Source of the DNA: Gnetum montanum
Lineage: Eukaryota > Streptophyta > Gnetopsida > Gnetales > Gnetaceae
NCBI GenBank assembly: GCA_015680685.1
Contig: MNCI01015768.1
Coordinates: forward strand, 3,372-64,277
DNA: 60,906 nucleotides
Direction of reading: 5' to 3'
This document shows, piece by piece, positions 12,501-24,835 of the stretch. Below the pieces are notes generated by a model. It was not told where the DNA came from and did no database searches. It saw only the letters and a program-made list of their open reading frames with translations. Position 1 is the first letter of the stretch. Each line of letters opens with the position of its first letter. The translations under genes were made by a program, and so were the position numbers.

Positions 12501-13091
12501 GATCATGGAAGTCAATGCATATGCATATACTACCATTCTTCTTAGGGACTACAACAATGTTTGATACCCAATCAGAATAGTCAATGGCTCAGATGAAACC
12601 GGCTTGGTAGAGCTTTGTGATCTCAACGTGGACTGCTAATGCCACTTTGGGTCTAACCTTTCATGCTTTTTGCTTTACTGGTTTAATTTTTTCATCAAGA
12701 ATAATGTTATGTTGGATGATTCAGGGGTCTAGTCCTGGCATGTCTGTATATGACCATGCGAACATTTTTATGTTGTCTTTTAAAACTTGAGTGATGTCAC
12801 CTACGAGTTGTGGATCTAGTAAGGCACTTAATTTCAAGGTTCTAGCTTCGTCATTGACTGTGGTAATGGGGATTTCAACTAGAGGATCTTCAATTATATT
12901 CTTAGCTTCTAGATCTAGAGTTTTAGCTACATTTTTAGGCTAGTCTGACATTTCTTGAGTGGAAGCTATCAAATCGGTATAGATGGATGGATTTAGATCC
13001 AGAGATTCTACGTGGATTGCTCTTTCTACATCTTCGTATGGTTCGTTCAGAGACAATATTGAGAGGATGTTGTTGGTGGCCATGATGCTCA
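9587..13091 (-). pseudogene. RT-RNase H-aRNase H-integrase exon of element 2
   Basis: The second exon of pol. One frame runs from about 13091 to 10210, broken only by stop codons. RT: FMDGFSGYNQI near 12410 and YVDDIAVKS near 12240, catalytic YVDD intact. First RNase H: about 11830-11560. Second, archaeal-type RNase H: YFDGASTSRGG near 11325, then the Glu of VVEYEG and Asp of RGDSQLV, intact within 11508-10825; this double RNase H marks the Tat lineage. INT: H-H-C-C region near 10660-10520, DLIGP near 10430, TNNGPQF near 10245 (usually TDNG, so the second Asp is lost). A 20-bp duplication at 10209-10248 shifts the frame. The SANWEGPYLVTK module and stop are at 9775-9587. Confidence 0.85.
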
Positions 13092-13204
13092 CTCTTTCCA
13101 ATTAAAACAGGAGCGAAATAAGAGACACTCCCTCGGTAGGAGAGTTACAAAGTGTAAACGAACATAGGATAATTAAGCTATGTATTGAAAAATTTAGGAG
13201 ATGT

Positions 13205-13275
13205 GGTGGAAGCTATGGAAGTTTAAGGCCATACCAGGCTACATGGAAGTTTAAGGCCATACTGGGCTAGATGTT
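13205..13275. repeat. Repeat pair at the acceptor side of the element 2 intron
   Basis: Two units of ATGGAAGTTTAAGGCCATAC. They belong to the same GTTTAAGG-C-AT family as 9170-9569 and 19095-19400. Confidence 0.6.
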
Positions 13276-13754
13276 GTTTTGCCATTTGAACTGAGTGTAT
13301 GCACTATTTGAATTTTTTTTTAAAATTTTAAAATTTTATATTTAAATTTTAAATTTTCGGGTGGACAATAAGGTTGTGGAGATTTTAAAGTTTTATGATA
13401 TTTTATGAAATTTTCAAGTGTTTAAATATGTTTATTTACTTTTGTTGATTTTATGCAATTTCCTCTATTCACAAGAAATTTTGGGTCCAATTTGGGGGGG
13501 ATTGGAATGACAAGGAAATTGGCTAAGCACAAGGCAAAGATGGTTTGAAGAACATGCGTAATTGAAATAAGAAGAAGAACTTAAAATGAAAGGCCCAAAA
13601 ATTAAATAAAATAAAATAAAATTTCCAAGGGGGGATAGAAAAGGGAAAATTGAAAAACAAACCCTCATTTCTGTTACTGTGAGTTGCTGGCAATTGGAAG
13701 AACATCGTGACTTACCTAGAGTGCAGCGTGAGCCAAGGTGTTAGCGTCAACATG

Positions 13755-16700
13755 ACCATGGAAGACAAGGGCAAGGGGAAGGCAATTGGGGGTAAGGGAA
13801 GGTGTTTGTGGAGGAGAGTGAAGAGCTCCTCCAACATCTCCCCCAAGTTAGGATTCCGATGTGGAAGAAGGCTCTGCAAAGGTAAATTCTTTGCCCTCAA
13901 TTTTTCTTTGGCATTTCTACAAGTAGCATTATCTAGGACGAGAATTTGCACTTGGGATTTTTTGGGATTTTTGGCTTGGGACGTGAGTGCACAGGTTTTT
14001 AGTTTCCTTGGCGTCAAAATTTTTGGTTCTCCTGGTGTTATAGTTGTGGGGTTTTTTTGGGCTTTCTTGGCGTGATTAGTTACAGGGGAAGAAAATGTAA
14101 ATTTGGGGTTTCATTTCCTCTGCTCATTGGTCGAACATGAATTTAGCAACTTAGAATAACCTTGGGTTCGAGAACGGTTTCCTCCTTCTACTTTTGGGTA
14201 GCGTTACTTTCGAATCTTTTCTGAATTATGGGCAGCATGACCTAAATTATTTTTCTTGTCTCCCTTGGGCAGCATGACCATGTGTTTCCAGTTTCTTGCC
14301 CTGGGATAGCATAACCATCAGTTATGACCATGATTTTGCAATTTCAGTTTTGGCCTCTGGGGCAGTGATTTCATGATTTTAGTTTTGGAATAGCGTGACC
14401 TGTAATTCTTGGGGTTTTTGGGGAACTTAGAGTAGCGTGACTTATGAAATTTTTTGGCTTGCCAGGGCAAATGATTAACATGACTTCAAATTCTTGGATA
14501 GGTTTCAATTTTTAGAGAGCAATGTGGGTTATAAAATTTTGGCCCTGGGTAGGGCAGTGTGACTTGAACTTTTCGATTTTCTCCCCCTTGGGTAGCGTGA
14601 CTTGAAAATCAGTTCTGGTCCCAAGGTAGTGTGACCATGAAAATCAATTTTTCTTACCCTAGGACAGTGTGACCATGATTTCTATTTTTTTTGCCCAAGG
14701 TAACATGACCTTGGATTTTTGATTTTTAGTCTTGGATTTTTCAAGGAGAATGTTTTTAGAATAAGTAGCACCTCCTAGCATGAGCTAGAATGTGGGAAAG
14801 CCCAACGTGACTTGGTTATAGGCCACCTTGACTTGGTGCACCTATGGGTGTTGAGGGAATTTTCTTTGAGAGGATGTTCAATAGTTTCTAAATTTTATAT
14901 TGTTTATTGTTTTTCTGGGATTTTAAACATGGATTTGCTCTGAAACCAATTTCAATGTACCTCAGTAAGCATAAGATTTTTGGTTTTATGTGATGTTGAT
15001 CTATTGCTAGTTCTTGGATTTTCACTTACCCAATTTTTTGATTATGTGCAGGGGACCTAAATCTTCTCTCCTTGTTATTGAGCTCATCAGGGTACTAGTT
15101 TGGTTTGGCCCCCTTGGGCCAGATACACCTCCCCATGACATGCAAATTGGGCCCTATGCAATATGGTTTCATCCTGGTGCTAGTTCATTCTTATCGTTTA
15201 TACTACAAAATTTTAGTGTTGTCATATGGTCTCATCTAAGTGAACAGATTGCTTGTGATATTATTGAGACTGTTTTACCCGGGGCTACACAGGACATGCT
15301 AGCCTTCATCACCGATATCGATGAGGGACTGTTTAGAGTGGAGGGAGGCCCTGTTGAGGGTCCTAGATCCATTCATCCTTTAACTCATGTGTGGGAGCTG
15401 CCTACCTATAGTCATTATAATAGCAACAACACACTTTTCCTAGCTCTTCGTGTGCATACCTTATTTCAGAACCCATCCAGGACGGTATACAAGGTGGATA
15501 GGTATGCTCTTTTGTGTCTTACTTTAACTTGTGATTTCTTTTTAATTTTATGTTATCATCTAAATGTGAATGTTGTTTTTCCTATGTAGGCCCCATTTTG
15601 ATGAACATGGGATGAACGATGATGATGATGGGCTTGCTTTAATGCGTACAACACTAGAGACTTTTATGGTGGGCCCCATTCTTCGTGTCATAGTGTTAGA
15701 CCAAACCAAGATGGCCCTTGTCAACTCCCATAGGTAATTTTCAATTGCCTTTGAGTGCTGCCAGGCTTACAGTTGCTTGCATGAGGATTGGTCTCCTAAT
15801 GGACCAATTTTTCCTCAAAGGATTGATCCTATGCCTACCTCGCCTTTACTAGTCACAGATGGTAAGTGATCGCACCTTTGACTCCATTTTCTTTTTTTCT
15901 ATTGCGTTGTTGCATGTCGTATCCCTTTTCTAACTTTTCGTTCCATGTTTTTCTTTCATAGCAATCACCCTCCCTGAAGAAGTTACTATTACTATAGGAC
16001 ATACTGAGGCTAGGCTTTTTACAAAGTACGGGAAGGTAGAATAATCACAAAAGTGGTTACAGAAGCGAGCTTCTAATTTGATTATCAGTCACCTCACCCA
16101 GGCTGGTTTGATAGACCTGTTTATAGCCTTGACTCCTATCGTTTCGACTACTGAGATGGTTATGGTTATTGACTCCTTCAGTCATGATGCTTCTCATTTT
16201 ACCACACGGGTTCAGGGAGTGAAGGTATCATTTCACTTAACTAGTGAGTTTCTTTCTATTCTTTTTGGCATTCCCATGGATGATGCCACAGTAGCCATGG
16301 ATAGGGAAACTAAGGATGGATAGGTTATCAGGGAACTTGAATAGTGGTTGGTTTGTCCAAGGGCCCCAAGGGATTTTCTATGCGAGAGGATACCCTATCG
16401 ACGAAAGTGAACTTTCTGTATCCTTTCTTTCGGGCACGGGCATTTCCCAAATCTCTTTATCAAGGGAGATTCCTTGGGATTGAATTTGCGCATATGATGC
16501 ATGCGGTTTTGGAGACAGGAATGCAATATAATTGGGCACAATTTTTAGGTGCTAGCTTTCATGGGGAAATTATCAGGTTACGTTCAAGCATTCATGTAAG
16601 ATCCCACTTCACCTTTTCTTTCTTTGGGGGATACCTGCGTAGGTACACTAAATTCCTAGTAGTTCATGAGGATTACCACCACATTTTGAGAGATCGCATG

Positions 16701-18726
16701 CAATTATCCCACCCTTGGATTCGTCACATATATAGCACCACTAGATCCCAAGACTCACCCAAAGAGATTGAGGAGTCTATATCAGTTACTAGTGGAGGTA
16801 AGGCTAGCCATTCTCATCATTCTCATGATAGCTTGGGATTGGAACCGCCTAGGTTGCATGCATCTACCAAGAGGGCTGAATGCTTAATTAGTGAGACTAT
16901 TGGAAAATCCAAGGAAAAGGTGAAAAGGAAGGAGTGTGCAAAGGAACTTGCCCCAGAAGTGAGACCCCCAACAGTGAAGAAGATTCAGTTTATATTGCCA
17001 ACAGAGGTTAAGTGGTTTGTTTCATTATTACATATTTGCTTTTTAGTTTATATTGCCATTGGATGTACTTATGAGTTATATCTAACTTTATGGTTTTGGT
17101 GTTATTTCAGATGAGAGTTCGGAGGAGGAGAGAGAGGTCCTGGTTCCTATACGTGAGGAGGAAGAAAAAGAAAAGGAAGTAGTAATTGAGAAGGGGGAAA
17201 TTCTTGCCACACAAGAGGAGGATGGGATAAGCAACATGGAAATGAGGCTTGTGGAGGCCTTGGATGCACTTAGACATTCAAGTGATGAAAGGGATGTCCT
17301 TGATGGTTTCTTTGACGGATCTTTGCAAGTTGGTGATTTGCCTAGGCCAGACAGCGAAGGTATTTTTGGTATGTTCCTCTTCAGCTCAATCTAGATTCCA
17401 TGTATTTTGATTATTTATGTGTTGTTCTTGACTATCTTGACCATTTTAGGGTAGATGCTAAAATCCCTGAGGCACCTATATTATGAGAAGCCATGTCGGG
17501 ATCACAGGTTACAATTAAAGAAACCTTGCCTGCCCATCCCACATCAATTGACCCATTGAGGCCATGGCTTGAGATGCCTAGCAAGATGGATTTATGGGCA
17601 TTGTTGATGAGGTGGTCATCCACTTGCAAGAAGCTCATCCTGAACTAGGTGTGTGTACATTACGTGTTATACTAAGCATCTAGTTTTATCATGATTCTTT
17701 GTGTTTATCTTCAATCATGCCTAATTTATGTGTGTGCTTGTAGGCACCAAACTCTAGTGGGATCCTTCTGAAGCTACCCACATTGATGCTCTTCTTGAAT
17801 TACCAGGGGATATTGAGCAAGTCCCAAGAAAGATCTATGATGCGATTTCTAGTTGCGTTGTATAGAATGCCAAGATGGTTTGGACCTTAAGGTGCTTGAC
17901 TGAGCATCTATGGGATGAGGTTCATACACTGAGGGAGACACTAGCAAAAGAGAGAGAGGAGAAGAAGGATCTCCAGTCCCGTTATGACTTTGCTGCTACT
18001 AGGTTGTCTGGTGATAGCACATGGCACTCATCCGAAGTCACCTATGCGCGCTATTGGATGATTTTAAATGGTAAGGTGCATGCTACTCGAGACTTAGTAG
18101 AACAAAAGGCATAGATAGATTTGTTGAACAGGAAATGTCAAGATTAGAAATCTTTTGCTACCAAAATACGGAACTGGGGCCAAGAACAAAAGAACCACAA
18201 GCATCAGTATAAGAAATGATTGAAGGAAGAGTCAGTTGAACGTCACCGGGCTGAGATGTTCATCGATGGGTTAGGTTTGCGGCCTTCTTATGATAGGTTT
18301 GTCGAGTGTACCGAGGTGGAGGGATCTTCGGAGAGAACGATTACCACCGCCTCTAGGGAGACTACAACAGCCGTGTTCTCTCTTAAGCACCCTACTTGGA
18401 CCCTGGTGGACAAAGGCAAAGCACTCGTTGGCGTTGATCTTGTCTTGGAGGAGGATTGGGGAAATGTGCCTGAGAAGGAGATTCTGCAGCATTTGGAGAC
18501 CAACTTAGGGCCTTCCTCACTTGTGGGTTTTTTATTGTGGCATTTATTTTTGTATGGTTTTATTGTTTTCATTGTTAATGTTACTATTTTTCTGATTTTT
18601 GTGTTTATGATTTGTTTTGTTTTACTTTATATTTTCTATTTATAGGGACATGTTAATCATGGAGCTAGCCCTAGTGGAGTAGGAGTGGATGATGAAGAGG
18701 ATCTTGGGGATCAACCCCATCTATGA
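13755..18726 (+). pseudogene. Antisense multi-exon gene of element 2 (unknown function)
   Basis: Runs opposite to gag-pol, wholly inside the PR-RT intron. Likely exons: about 13755-13880, 15052-15501, 15590-15861, 15962-17007, 17111-17359, 17450-17648, 17744 to about 18525, and 18646-18726. Most introns have GT...AG ends (GATG|GTAAGT; TTTCATAG) and join in frame. The 17007 donor appears mutated from GGGTAAGT. The protein has a globular part with LFGIPMDD near 16257-16280 and YPFFRARAF near 16419-16445. A charged, coiled-coil-like part with KEREEKKDL and NHKHQYKK follows at 17875-18220. Stops replace probable Gln codons; one-base shifts lie near 16352 and 17585. The same gene lies in element 3. 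The fold resembles plant mobile-domain/transposon proteins only loosely. Confidence 0.7.
14190..14835. repeat. AGCGTGACC words in the first intron of the antisense gene
   Basis: Ten or more copies spaced 30-50 bp apart: TAGCGTGACC near 14392, TAGCGTGACTT near 14434 and 14592, CAGCATGACCAT near 14271, AGTGTGACCATG near 14630 and 14665. Variants with CG changed to TG or CA fit deamination. It is the same word as in the LTRs and leader of this element. Confidence 0.75.
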
Positions 18727-19094
18727 GCTTTACATTAGTCAGGCTTAAGCCATTGAGTGTTTTTTAGATTTTTGGATGTTTGAATGTTTGATAAAATGTA
18801 TGAAGACTGATGTAATGGCCCAAATTTAATTGTGGTATAAAATGGTTGCATTACTTCATTACTTTGATGTTCTATGTAAATATTTTTGTTATTTTTCATG
18901 TTTTCTTTGTTTTCTTGAGTATATTATGAACATGTGTGTGCAACTAAAGGTAACATAAATTTCTAAAATGTAAAGAAAAACGTAAGGTAAATGTTTTTGA
19001 AAAATAAGGCAATGACCGTGCATGAATTTAAATTATAACTTGTAACTTGTAACCAAAAATTCGATGTAAAATGACAAGAATTCGTGAATCTGTA

Positions 19095-19400
19095 ACTTGT
19101 TGACTCTAGTTTAAAGCCATTTTGGGCTGGGTACATCAGTTTAAAGTCATGATGGACTATTCCATATGTTGTTAAGGAAAGAAAGGATTACCAATTTTAT
19201 GTCATGGTGGACCAAAGGTAGTAATGTTTTTAGAAAGTTTTAAATGGAACTGGCCATTTCTGACCATGGCTAGTTTAATGTCATTGCGGATGTTTGTTGG
19301 CAGTTTAACATCATGCCGGATGATTTGTAGTTTAACGTCATTTTAGATAGTTCGTAGTTTAACTCTATTTGTTGAGCTACTTTTTGATCTTTTGTAGTTT
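19095..19400. repeat. GTTTAA-GTCAT-GCGGA repeats at the donor side of the element 2 intron
   Basis: About seven degenerate units such as CTAGTTTAATGTCATTGCGGA and CAGTTTAACATCATGCCGGA. They lie between the 3' end of the antisense gene and the splice donor. Confidence 0.7.
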
Positions 19401-19441
19401 AACATATGGGTTTCAGCATGTGGGTAAGATTTTATACTCAC

Positions 19442-22400
19442 CTTCTCCTTCATCAGTGATATCAAAGGGTAATTTCGACCAGGAGATAGCAATAGGGATG
19501 GCCCCTATGTTTGTATTGTCTAGTGTTTCTTCAATTTTAGTAGGGTTGGGAGCTAGTGTTGGATTTATGTTTTGAAGTGTGCTCATAGTTCCTTTCTTAG
19601 GCTCAGTGAATTCAATTTCTGATTCCTGATTCACTCTAGAGTTTGAGGAAGTAGATGGTACTGTTGCATCCCCACATATGATGATCTCACAACCCTCGTA
19701 AGGCAGGTGGATCTCCTGATGGATTGGGGAAGATACGGCTTTAAGTTGGGCTAGCTAGGGATGTCCTAGGATCAGATTAAATCTTGGCATTTCATCGACT
19801 ACTATGAATTCAACTGATGTGGGGAATTGGTCCCCGGCTATGAAATCCAAGGTAACCATACCTCTCACTCCAACATGGGAACCACTGAAGGATTTTAGGA
19901 AAGAGGTTATGGTGGGCTGTATTTGTACGGTAAGTCCTAGTTTTTCGATGATGGAAAAAGGTATTACATTGGTTTCCATGCCATCATCAATGTGCACCCT
20001 ATGTATCTTGAAATGATTAACCTGTATCATTATGAACATAGGGGTTGTGGTGACTTCTCTTGTTTTCTCATCTAGCTTAATGTCCTTAGTGCGAAACTCT
20101 AGGGATGTAGTGTTTGATTCTTGAGCTTGTGCAGACAATACCGCATGAATGGATGGTCCATTTGCAGGAAGGTCCTCACTAACAGGGACTGAAGTTAACA
20201 GATGTACGAGAGCTTCTTGATGTACCGGTGAAGTCATTACTAGGTCATATAGGCTTAAAGAAGTATTCTTTTTTTTCAAAGCTTGTGTGACTTGCGTCAA
20301 CACATTCGCTAGGTCTTTACCATTTGGGGCACCTTTGTCTGTAGAGATTTGGTCCATTTGACCCAGCATTGGTATTTCCCGTGAAGGGGTTTTTACTGAA
20401 GACGTTGAGTTTGGAACACGACTCATGACATTATCCTTGTTTTAATGACTTGTACTAGGCTCATTAGTGGGTGGACCCATAGGAATGACATTTAGTGGTG
20501 TTGGCTTTGGTGGTCCTAATTTGTGTCGATGATTTTCCCTTTCCAAATGTTCTCTTGTTAGTCTATCGGTAAGACGTTCTCGCAGAGGTCGTGGGGGAAA
20601 GGAGATGGATTGTGTATCAGGGCATTTTGGCACTTGGATTACAAAGGGAATCGGTCAGTTTTCAGATGGTGTGGTTGTGGCTGCAACAGAAGGAGGTACA
20701 CGGATGATGAATGGTTTTGATGGTGTAGGGGATGTGCGCATGGTGAAAAGGATTTGAGAATATGTTGGGGTAGGCGTGTTTTCTGAAGGCCTGTGAATCA
20801 GAAAAGGTTTTCGAGGAGTGTCTTTTCTATCTTCCACATGGATAGTATTAATCACATATGGTGCATCATTGGTATTGGTATTGAGAGGATCCTTGTAGAC
20901 CCCCATGGATTGGTTTTGGGGTCTTACTGGGTTTGCCTCATTGAACACTACTTCACCTCTATCAATCATGTGTTGTATGTCTTGTTTCAACATAAAGCAC
21001 TAATCAATCCCATGACCACACTATTGGTGATATTCACAAAACCTATCCAACCTAAATCCTTTTGGAATGGGAGGTTCGTTGGCTATTTCTAAGGCTGGAT
21101 TTTTGGCCAATTCGCAAAATTGATCATGTCTTTGAGAGGTTGTAGGAGACATTTGTTTGTGTTGAATTAACCTAGCCTTTAGAAGTTGATCAAGTAGTTG
21201 TGAAGGCTTCATGGGCAATGGTGTGTATTGAGTGGGGTCTTTTCTTTCGAAGGTACGGGCATGACCTGTGTTGTTGTTTTTATTTGAGGAATTTTCAGGT
21301 GTAGGAGTGGGTGTGTTTCTTTCATAGTTGTTTGGGATAGCGGGTTGTTTTCTTTTTTGTCCTGGATGACTAAGTCGGGCTGTTTTAGTCACTATTGCTA
21401 CTATTGTTTTGGATTTATCTTTCTTCGTGTTTTGGCTCCTAAAGGTTGAGTAGGCTGGGTCATTACTTGTTTGTGTAGCCTCTTCTATGTCTTTAATTTG
21501 TACAAATGCCTAACTCAAAGTATGGGGTTTTAGATAATAAAGCTTTGATTTAATGAAGTCATTTACGACTACCTTAAAGATGGTAAGCATATATGTTTTA
21601 GGAATAGGTTCATGAAGTTCATTCAGGGAGGTGCTCCATCTTTGGATAAACTTCTGTGCTAGCTCTAAAGGTGCTTGTTTAATTTGAATCAAGCTATCTA
21701 AAGTGGCTTCAGGTTTTAGATTGTATTTGAAACGGGTGACAAACTGGTGCAACAAATCCTCCAGAAATGATATAGAGCTACGGGGTAAGGCTTAGTACCA
21801 ATCTAAGGCTCTTCCTATTAAGGACATGGCAAACACATGTAGAATTACATGGGACCATGCCTGAAGTAAAAGACTTTCGGTTTGAAATGTCACTAGGTGG
21901 GCATTTGGGTCTCCCTCTCCATTATACTTGGTCAACTGAGGTAACAAGACTTCCTTTGGCAAGGTTAAGGGTGGAACTAAGGGGTCAATTGGGTCATCTT
22001 GATAGAAATCTAGTACCTTGACTTCCTCATTGTTCAAATCTTTAAGGCATTTTAATTCCTCTTCCAAGGAGTGCATCATTTTTTGTGTATCTGCCCATTC
22101 TTGGGCGGTAGGAAAACCAGTGGATTGAGCGGATTGTGGATGATAATGATTTAATTGTTGCATTATTTTTGGAAAGAGAGGTTGTTGGGCTAATGTTTGT
22201 TGTGGTGGGATGGTATTCAGGATTGAGACTACTTGTGGAACCCATTTCTCAGCCATAGGTTGTGAGGTAACATCCTGAACGTGTTGGGTTGGAGTAATCA
22301 ATGGTGCTCCATGGATTTGCACCTGAGGTATGTAATGGGTGGATGTGGAAGCTGGTATGATCGATGGAATTCCAATTACTTGAGGTCAAAATATTGACTC

Positions 22401-23079
22401 TGCGTTGGTTTGGGAGGGGAAGTTTTTGGGACTGTACTTGTGGAGGAATGATGGAAGTAGATGCATTAGAGTGAATATTTTTGAGTATGGAGAAGATAGG
22501 AATGGAAGTAGGCACCTCTTGTCAGGAAACTGGTGCTTGAGTGTTTGAAAATGAAGGAGGAAGCACAATTTCTTCTAGGAAAGGGTGGAACAATGGGTTT
22601 GTGTAGGCATGGGGACTAACGATATTGTAGGAATCTCCATGTTCAGATTGGGCTACAAAATCATCTTCCTCATCTTGAGGCTCTATTGGCGGTAGCTGTA
22701 AGGCTTGACTTCTGGCCATAAGGAGCTGGGATATGAGCTTATGATGGTTTTTAAATAGAGGGATTATGTCAAATGCTGAAGGAATGAATTCATGTCCTCC
22801 TTTGTGGATAAATTCATATTCTTGCTTTGCTTCCTTTTCTATACGGTCAATAGGTAAGTTGGCTTGGATTTTGACACAAATGAAGTTATACTATTAGGGT
22901 GTAAGAGTTGTATGAGTAGGGTCTTTACCCTGTAGCTTGAGTGACTGGCATGTAGGGCCTTGAGGATTTATGTGTTCAATAATGGTTATGAATTCCGTAG
23001 TAGTCACAGGGTTTGAAGTTTCAGCGATTGGTAGTATTACTCGGTTGATTTGGAAGGATTCCATGATGAACGTGAGCAT
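19442..23079 (-). pseudogene. gag-protease exon of element 2
   Basis: One frame runs from 22322 to 19442, interrupted only by stops; the N-terminal part 23079-22540 is in another frame, so a shift lies near 22400. Gag core: LTKYNGEGDPNAHLVTF near 21925 and KFIQRWSTSLNEL near 21640, typical of Tat. Zinc finger of the form C-x2-H-x3-GH-x4-C (FCEYHQ-CGH) near 21040-20990. Protease: VHIDDGMETNVIPF near 19990-19950, where most families have VDNG-S, and RFNLILGHP near 19780. The tail continues to the splice donor. Confidence 0.82.
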
Positions 23080-23184
23080 ATTGGGCTAGATGAACGGAGT
23101 TGGATTACAAGCAATTGCATCATGACTGGCATGATACAAACACAATGTAATCAAACCAATTAACCACAACATGATAGAGAGTAA

Positions 23185-23360
23185 GCTCAGCATGACCAAT
23201 AGGACAAGATCAGCGTGACCAATAGGGCAAGCTCAGCGTGACCCACAGGGCAAGCTCAACATGACCAACAGAACAAGCTTAGCGTTACCAACAAGGAAAG
23301 CTCAACGTGACCAATAAGGCAAGCTTAGCATGACCAATAGGGCAAGCTTAGCATGACTAA
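23185..23360. repeat. Tandem repeat in 5' leader of element 2
   Basis: Eight units of about 24 bp, consensus AAGCTCAGCGTGACCAATAG, between the PBS and gag. Each contains the family word AGCGTGACC or a deaminated version. Confidence 0.85.
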
Positions 23361-23435
23361 TAGGGACAAGAGACTCACAGGATAAGATGAAAAATTTTTG
23401 ATAGGTAGGAATTGACATTTTAACAATGGCAAATA

Positions 23436-23455
23436 CGAACCTCCTTCTAGCACCA
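23436..23455 (-). other. Primer binding site of element 2
   Basis: In coding orientation TGGTGCTAGAAGGAGGTTCG starts five bases after the 5' LTR. The TGG start and position fit a tRNA-derived PBS; I do not assign the tRNA. Confidence 0.55.
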
Positions 23456-24075
23456 AAAACTATATTGACCTAAATTGTTGGTGTGTGGTTGGAAGAGAAA
23501 TAGACACTGAAAGATCTTCGGGTAGCCACAGCTGACCCTGCCTTCACCTAAGGGAAAGTTGGAGAAGTAAATGAAGGCAGAGTGCCTTGGATGGTCTGCA
23601 CGCAAATCAACCAAGGACTTCCCCAAGCATAAGCTACGGCTAGCACTGGGGTTATCGTGAACGATGTCATAAAATGTGTAAATGCACGTAAAATGTAAAC
23701 ATGAGCCGTAAGACGTAAATGTAAACATAAGCTGTAAAGAAAAATATAAACTAAACTAAAGGTGTAAACTGAATGTAAGCAGAAATGTAAACAGACCATA
23801 AAATAGAACGCAAAATAGAAAATGGAAATAATGCTTGGTTCGCAAAATGAACGGAATTGTATTGCTTAGAAAAGATAAAGTGTAGCTACGTGTAGATGGT
23901 AGGTCAAACACCTAGCCCCGGGGTGATGTAATATGATGATGTGATGTGATGAATGTGAGAAGTGTTGGGATGCCAATAGCTAGGTGTGCCGAGTGCCCAA
24001 GGATTGCAGATTCTGTACTTTCTCAAAAATTTCCAATGTCTCCAATTGCCAACCTTGATTTATGTGAATTGACAA

Positions 24076-24086
24076 GGTATTTATAG
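24076..24086 (-). promoter_or_regulatory. TATA box in 5' LTR of element 2
   Basis: CTATAAATACC on the minus strand, about 985 bases inside the 5' LTR in coding direction; the expected promoter for the genomic RNA. Confidence 0.75.
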
Positions 24087-24537
24087 GGTTAGGCTGGGCT
24101 CAGGCATGGAATTCAAGAATGGAATCAACAGCTGGGAGATGAGAGGAAAGCGAATCTAATGACATGTGTCCAATGAACAACTGTGCATGAGTTGGATAGT
24201 GTTGGATATGTGTCGGCAAGCGTTGGATATGTGTCGGCAAGCTACATTCTTGACCAGATACGTTGCATCTTACAATTTGTGGGTCATTCAAGCCCATGAA
24301 AGCACATTTAATTTAGACTGTGAGGGCTTGACAAGCCCACAAATGAAGAGTTACAATGAAATGAATAATATGAGAAATTCGACCCCGACTCGCTTGATCA
24401 TGGATCAACTGCTCCAGGATGTTGAGATGTCAATTTGAGGCTATTCGAGGCATCTCTGTTTGACCAGGGCTTCCAACATGAGTTGTCTGGGCTTCAACGT
24501 GTCTTCATTGTGCATTTGAAGTGTTTTTGTGTGGTGG

Positions 24538-24835
24538 TCATGCTACAGTCATGCTGGGCGTGACCTGAGCATGATTCACACTGGGCAGTCACGCTGGGCG
24601 TGACCTCAGCGTGACCTGAGGATGAGGCAAAAAAAATGCAATTTTTGACACCAAATTTGGAGTTTCTTGAAGCTTGTTTTTAAGTATAACTACTGCCTGC
24701 CTATGTGTGATCTGGATATGGAAATTTGAGCTTGAAAATGTCTAATTTGGAGCCTGTTTTGAATAGGTCACGCTGGGCTTTGGGCAGGTCACGCTGTGGT
24801 CACGCTGGACGTGACTTGTAGCATGACCTAAAAAC
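24538..24835. repeat. Cluster of AGCGTGACC/GGTCACGCT words, 5' LTR of element 2
   Basis: The same cluster as in the other LTR, better preserved: GTCACGCTGGGCGTGACC, TCAGCGTGACC and GGTCACGCTGTGGTCACGCT. It lies upstream of the TATA box in coding orientation, that is, in U3. Confidence 0.75.

Larger units (their letters stand above)
13092..19441 (-). other. Predicted PR-RT intron of element 2 (contains antisense gene)
   Basis: The gag-PR frame is open past the protease to GAAG|GTGAGT, a canonical donor with the intron beginning at 19441. A splice to GGAAAGAG|TGAGC (exon from 13091) joins a one-base overhang to TG and enters the RT frame without a shift: G|TG, then S-I-M-A. Ogre elements are known to have a spliced intron at this place. 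At 6.35 kb this one is large because it holds a whole gene on the other strand. Splicing is inferred. Confidence 0.65.

Noticed and set aside
23185-23360. Short regularly spaced repeats as a CRISPR array
   Set aside because: Units of about 24 bp are direct tandem repeats without unique spacers, in the leader of a plant retrotransposon.
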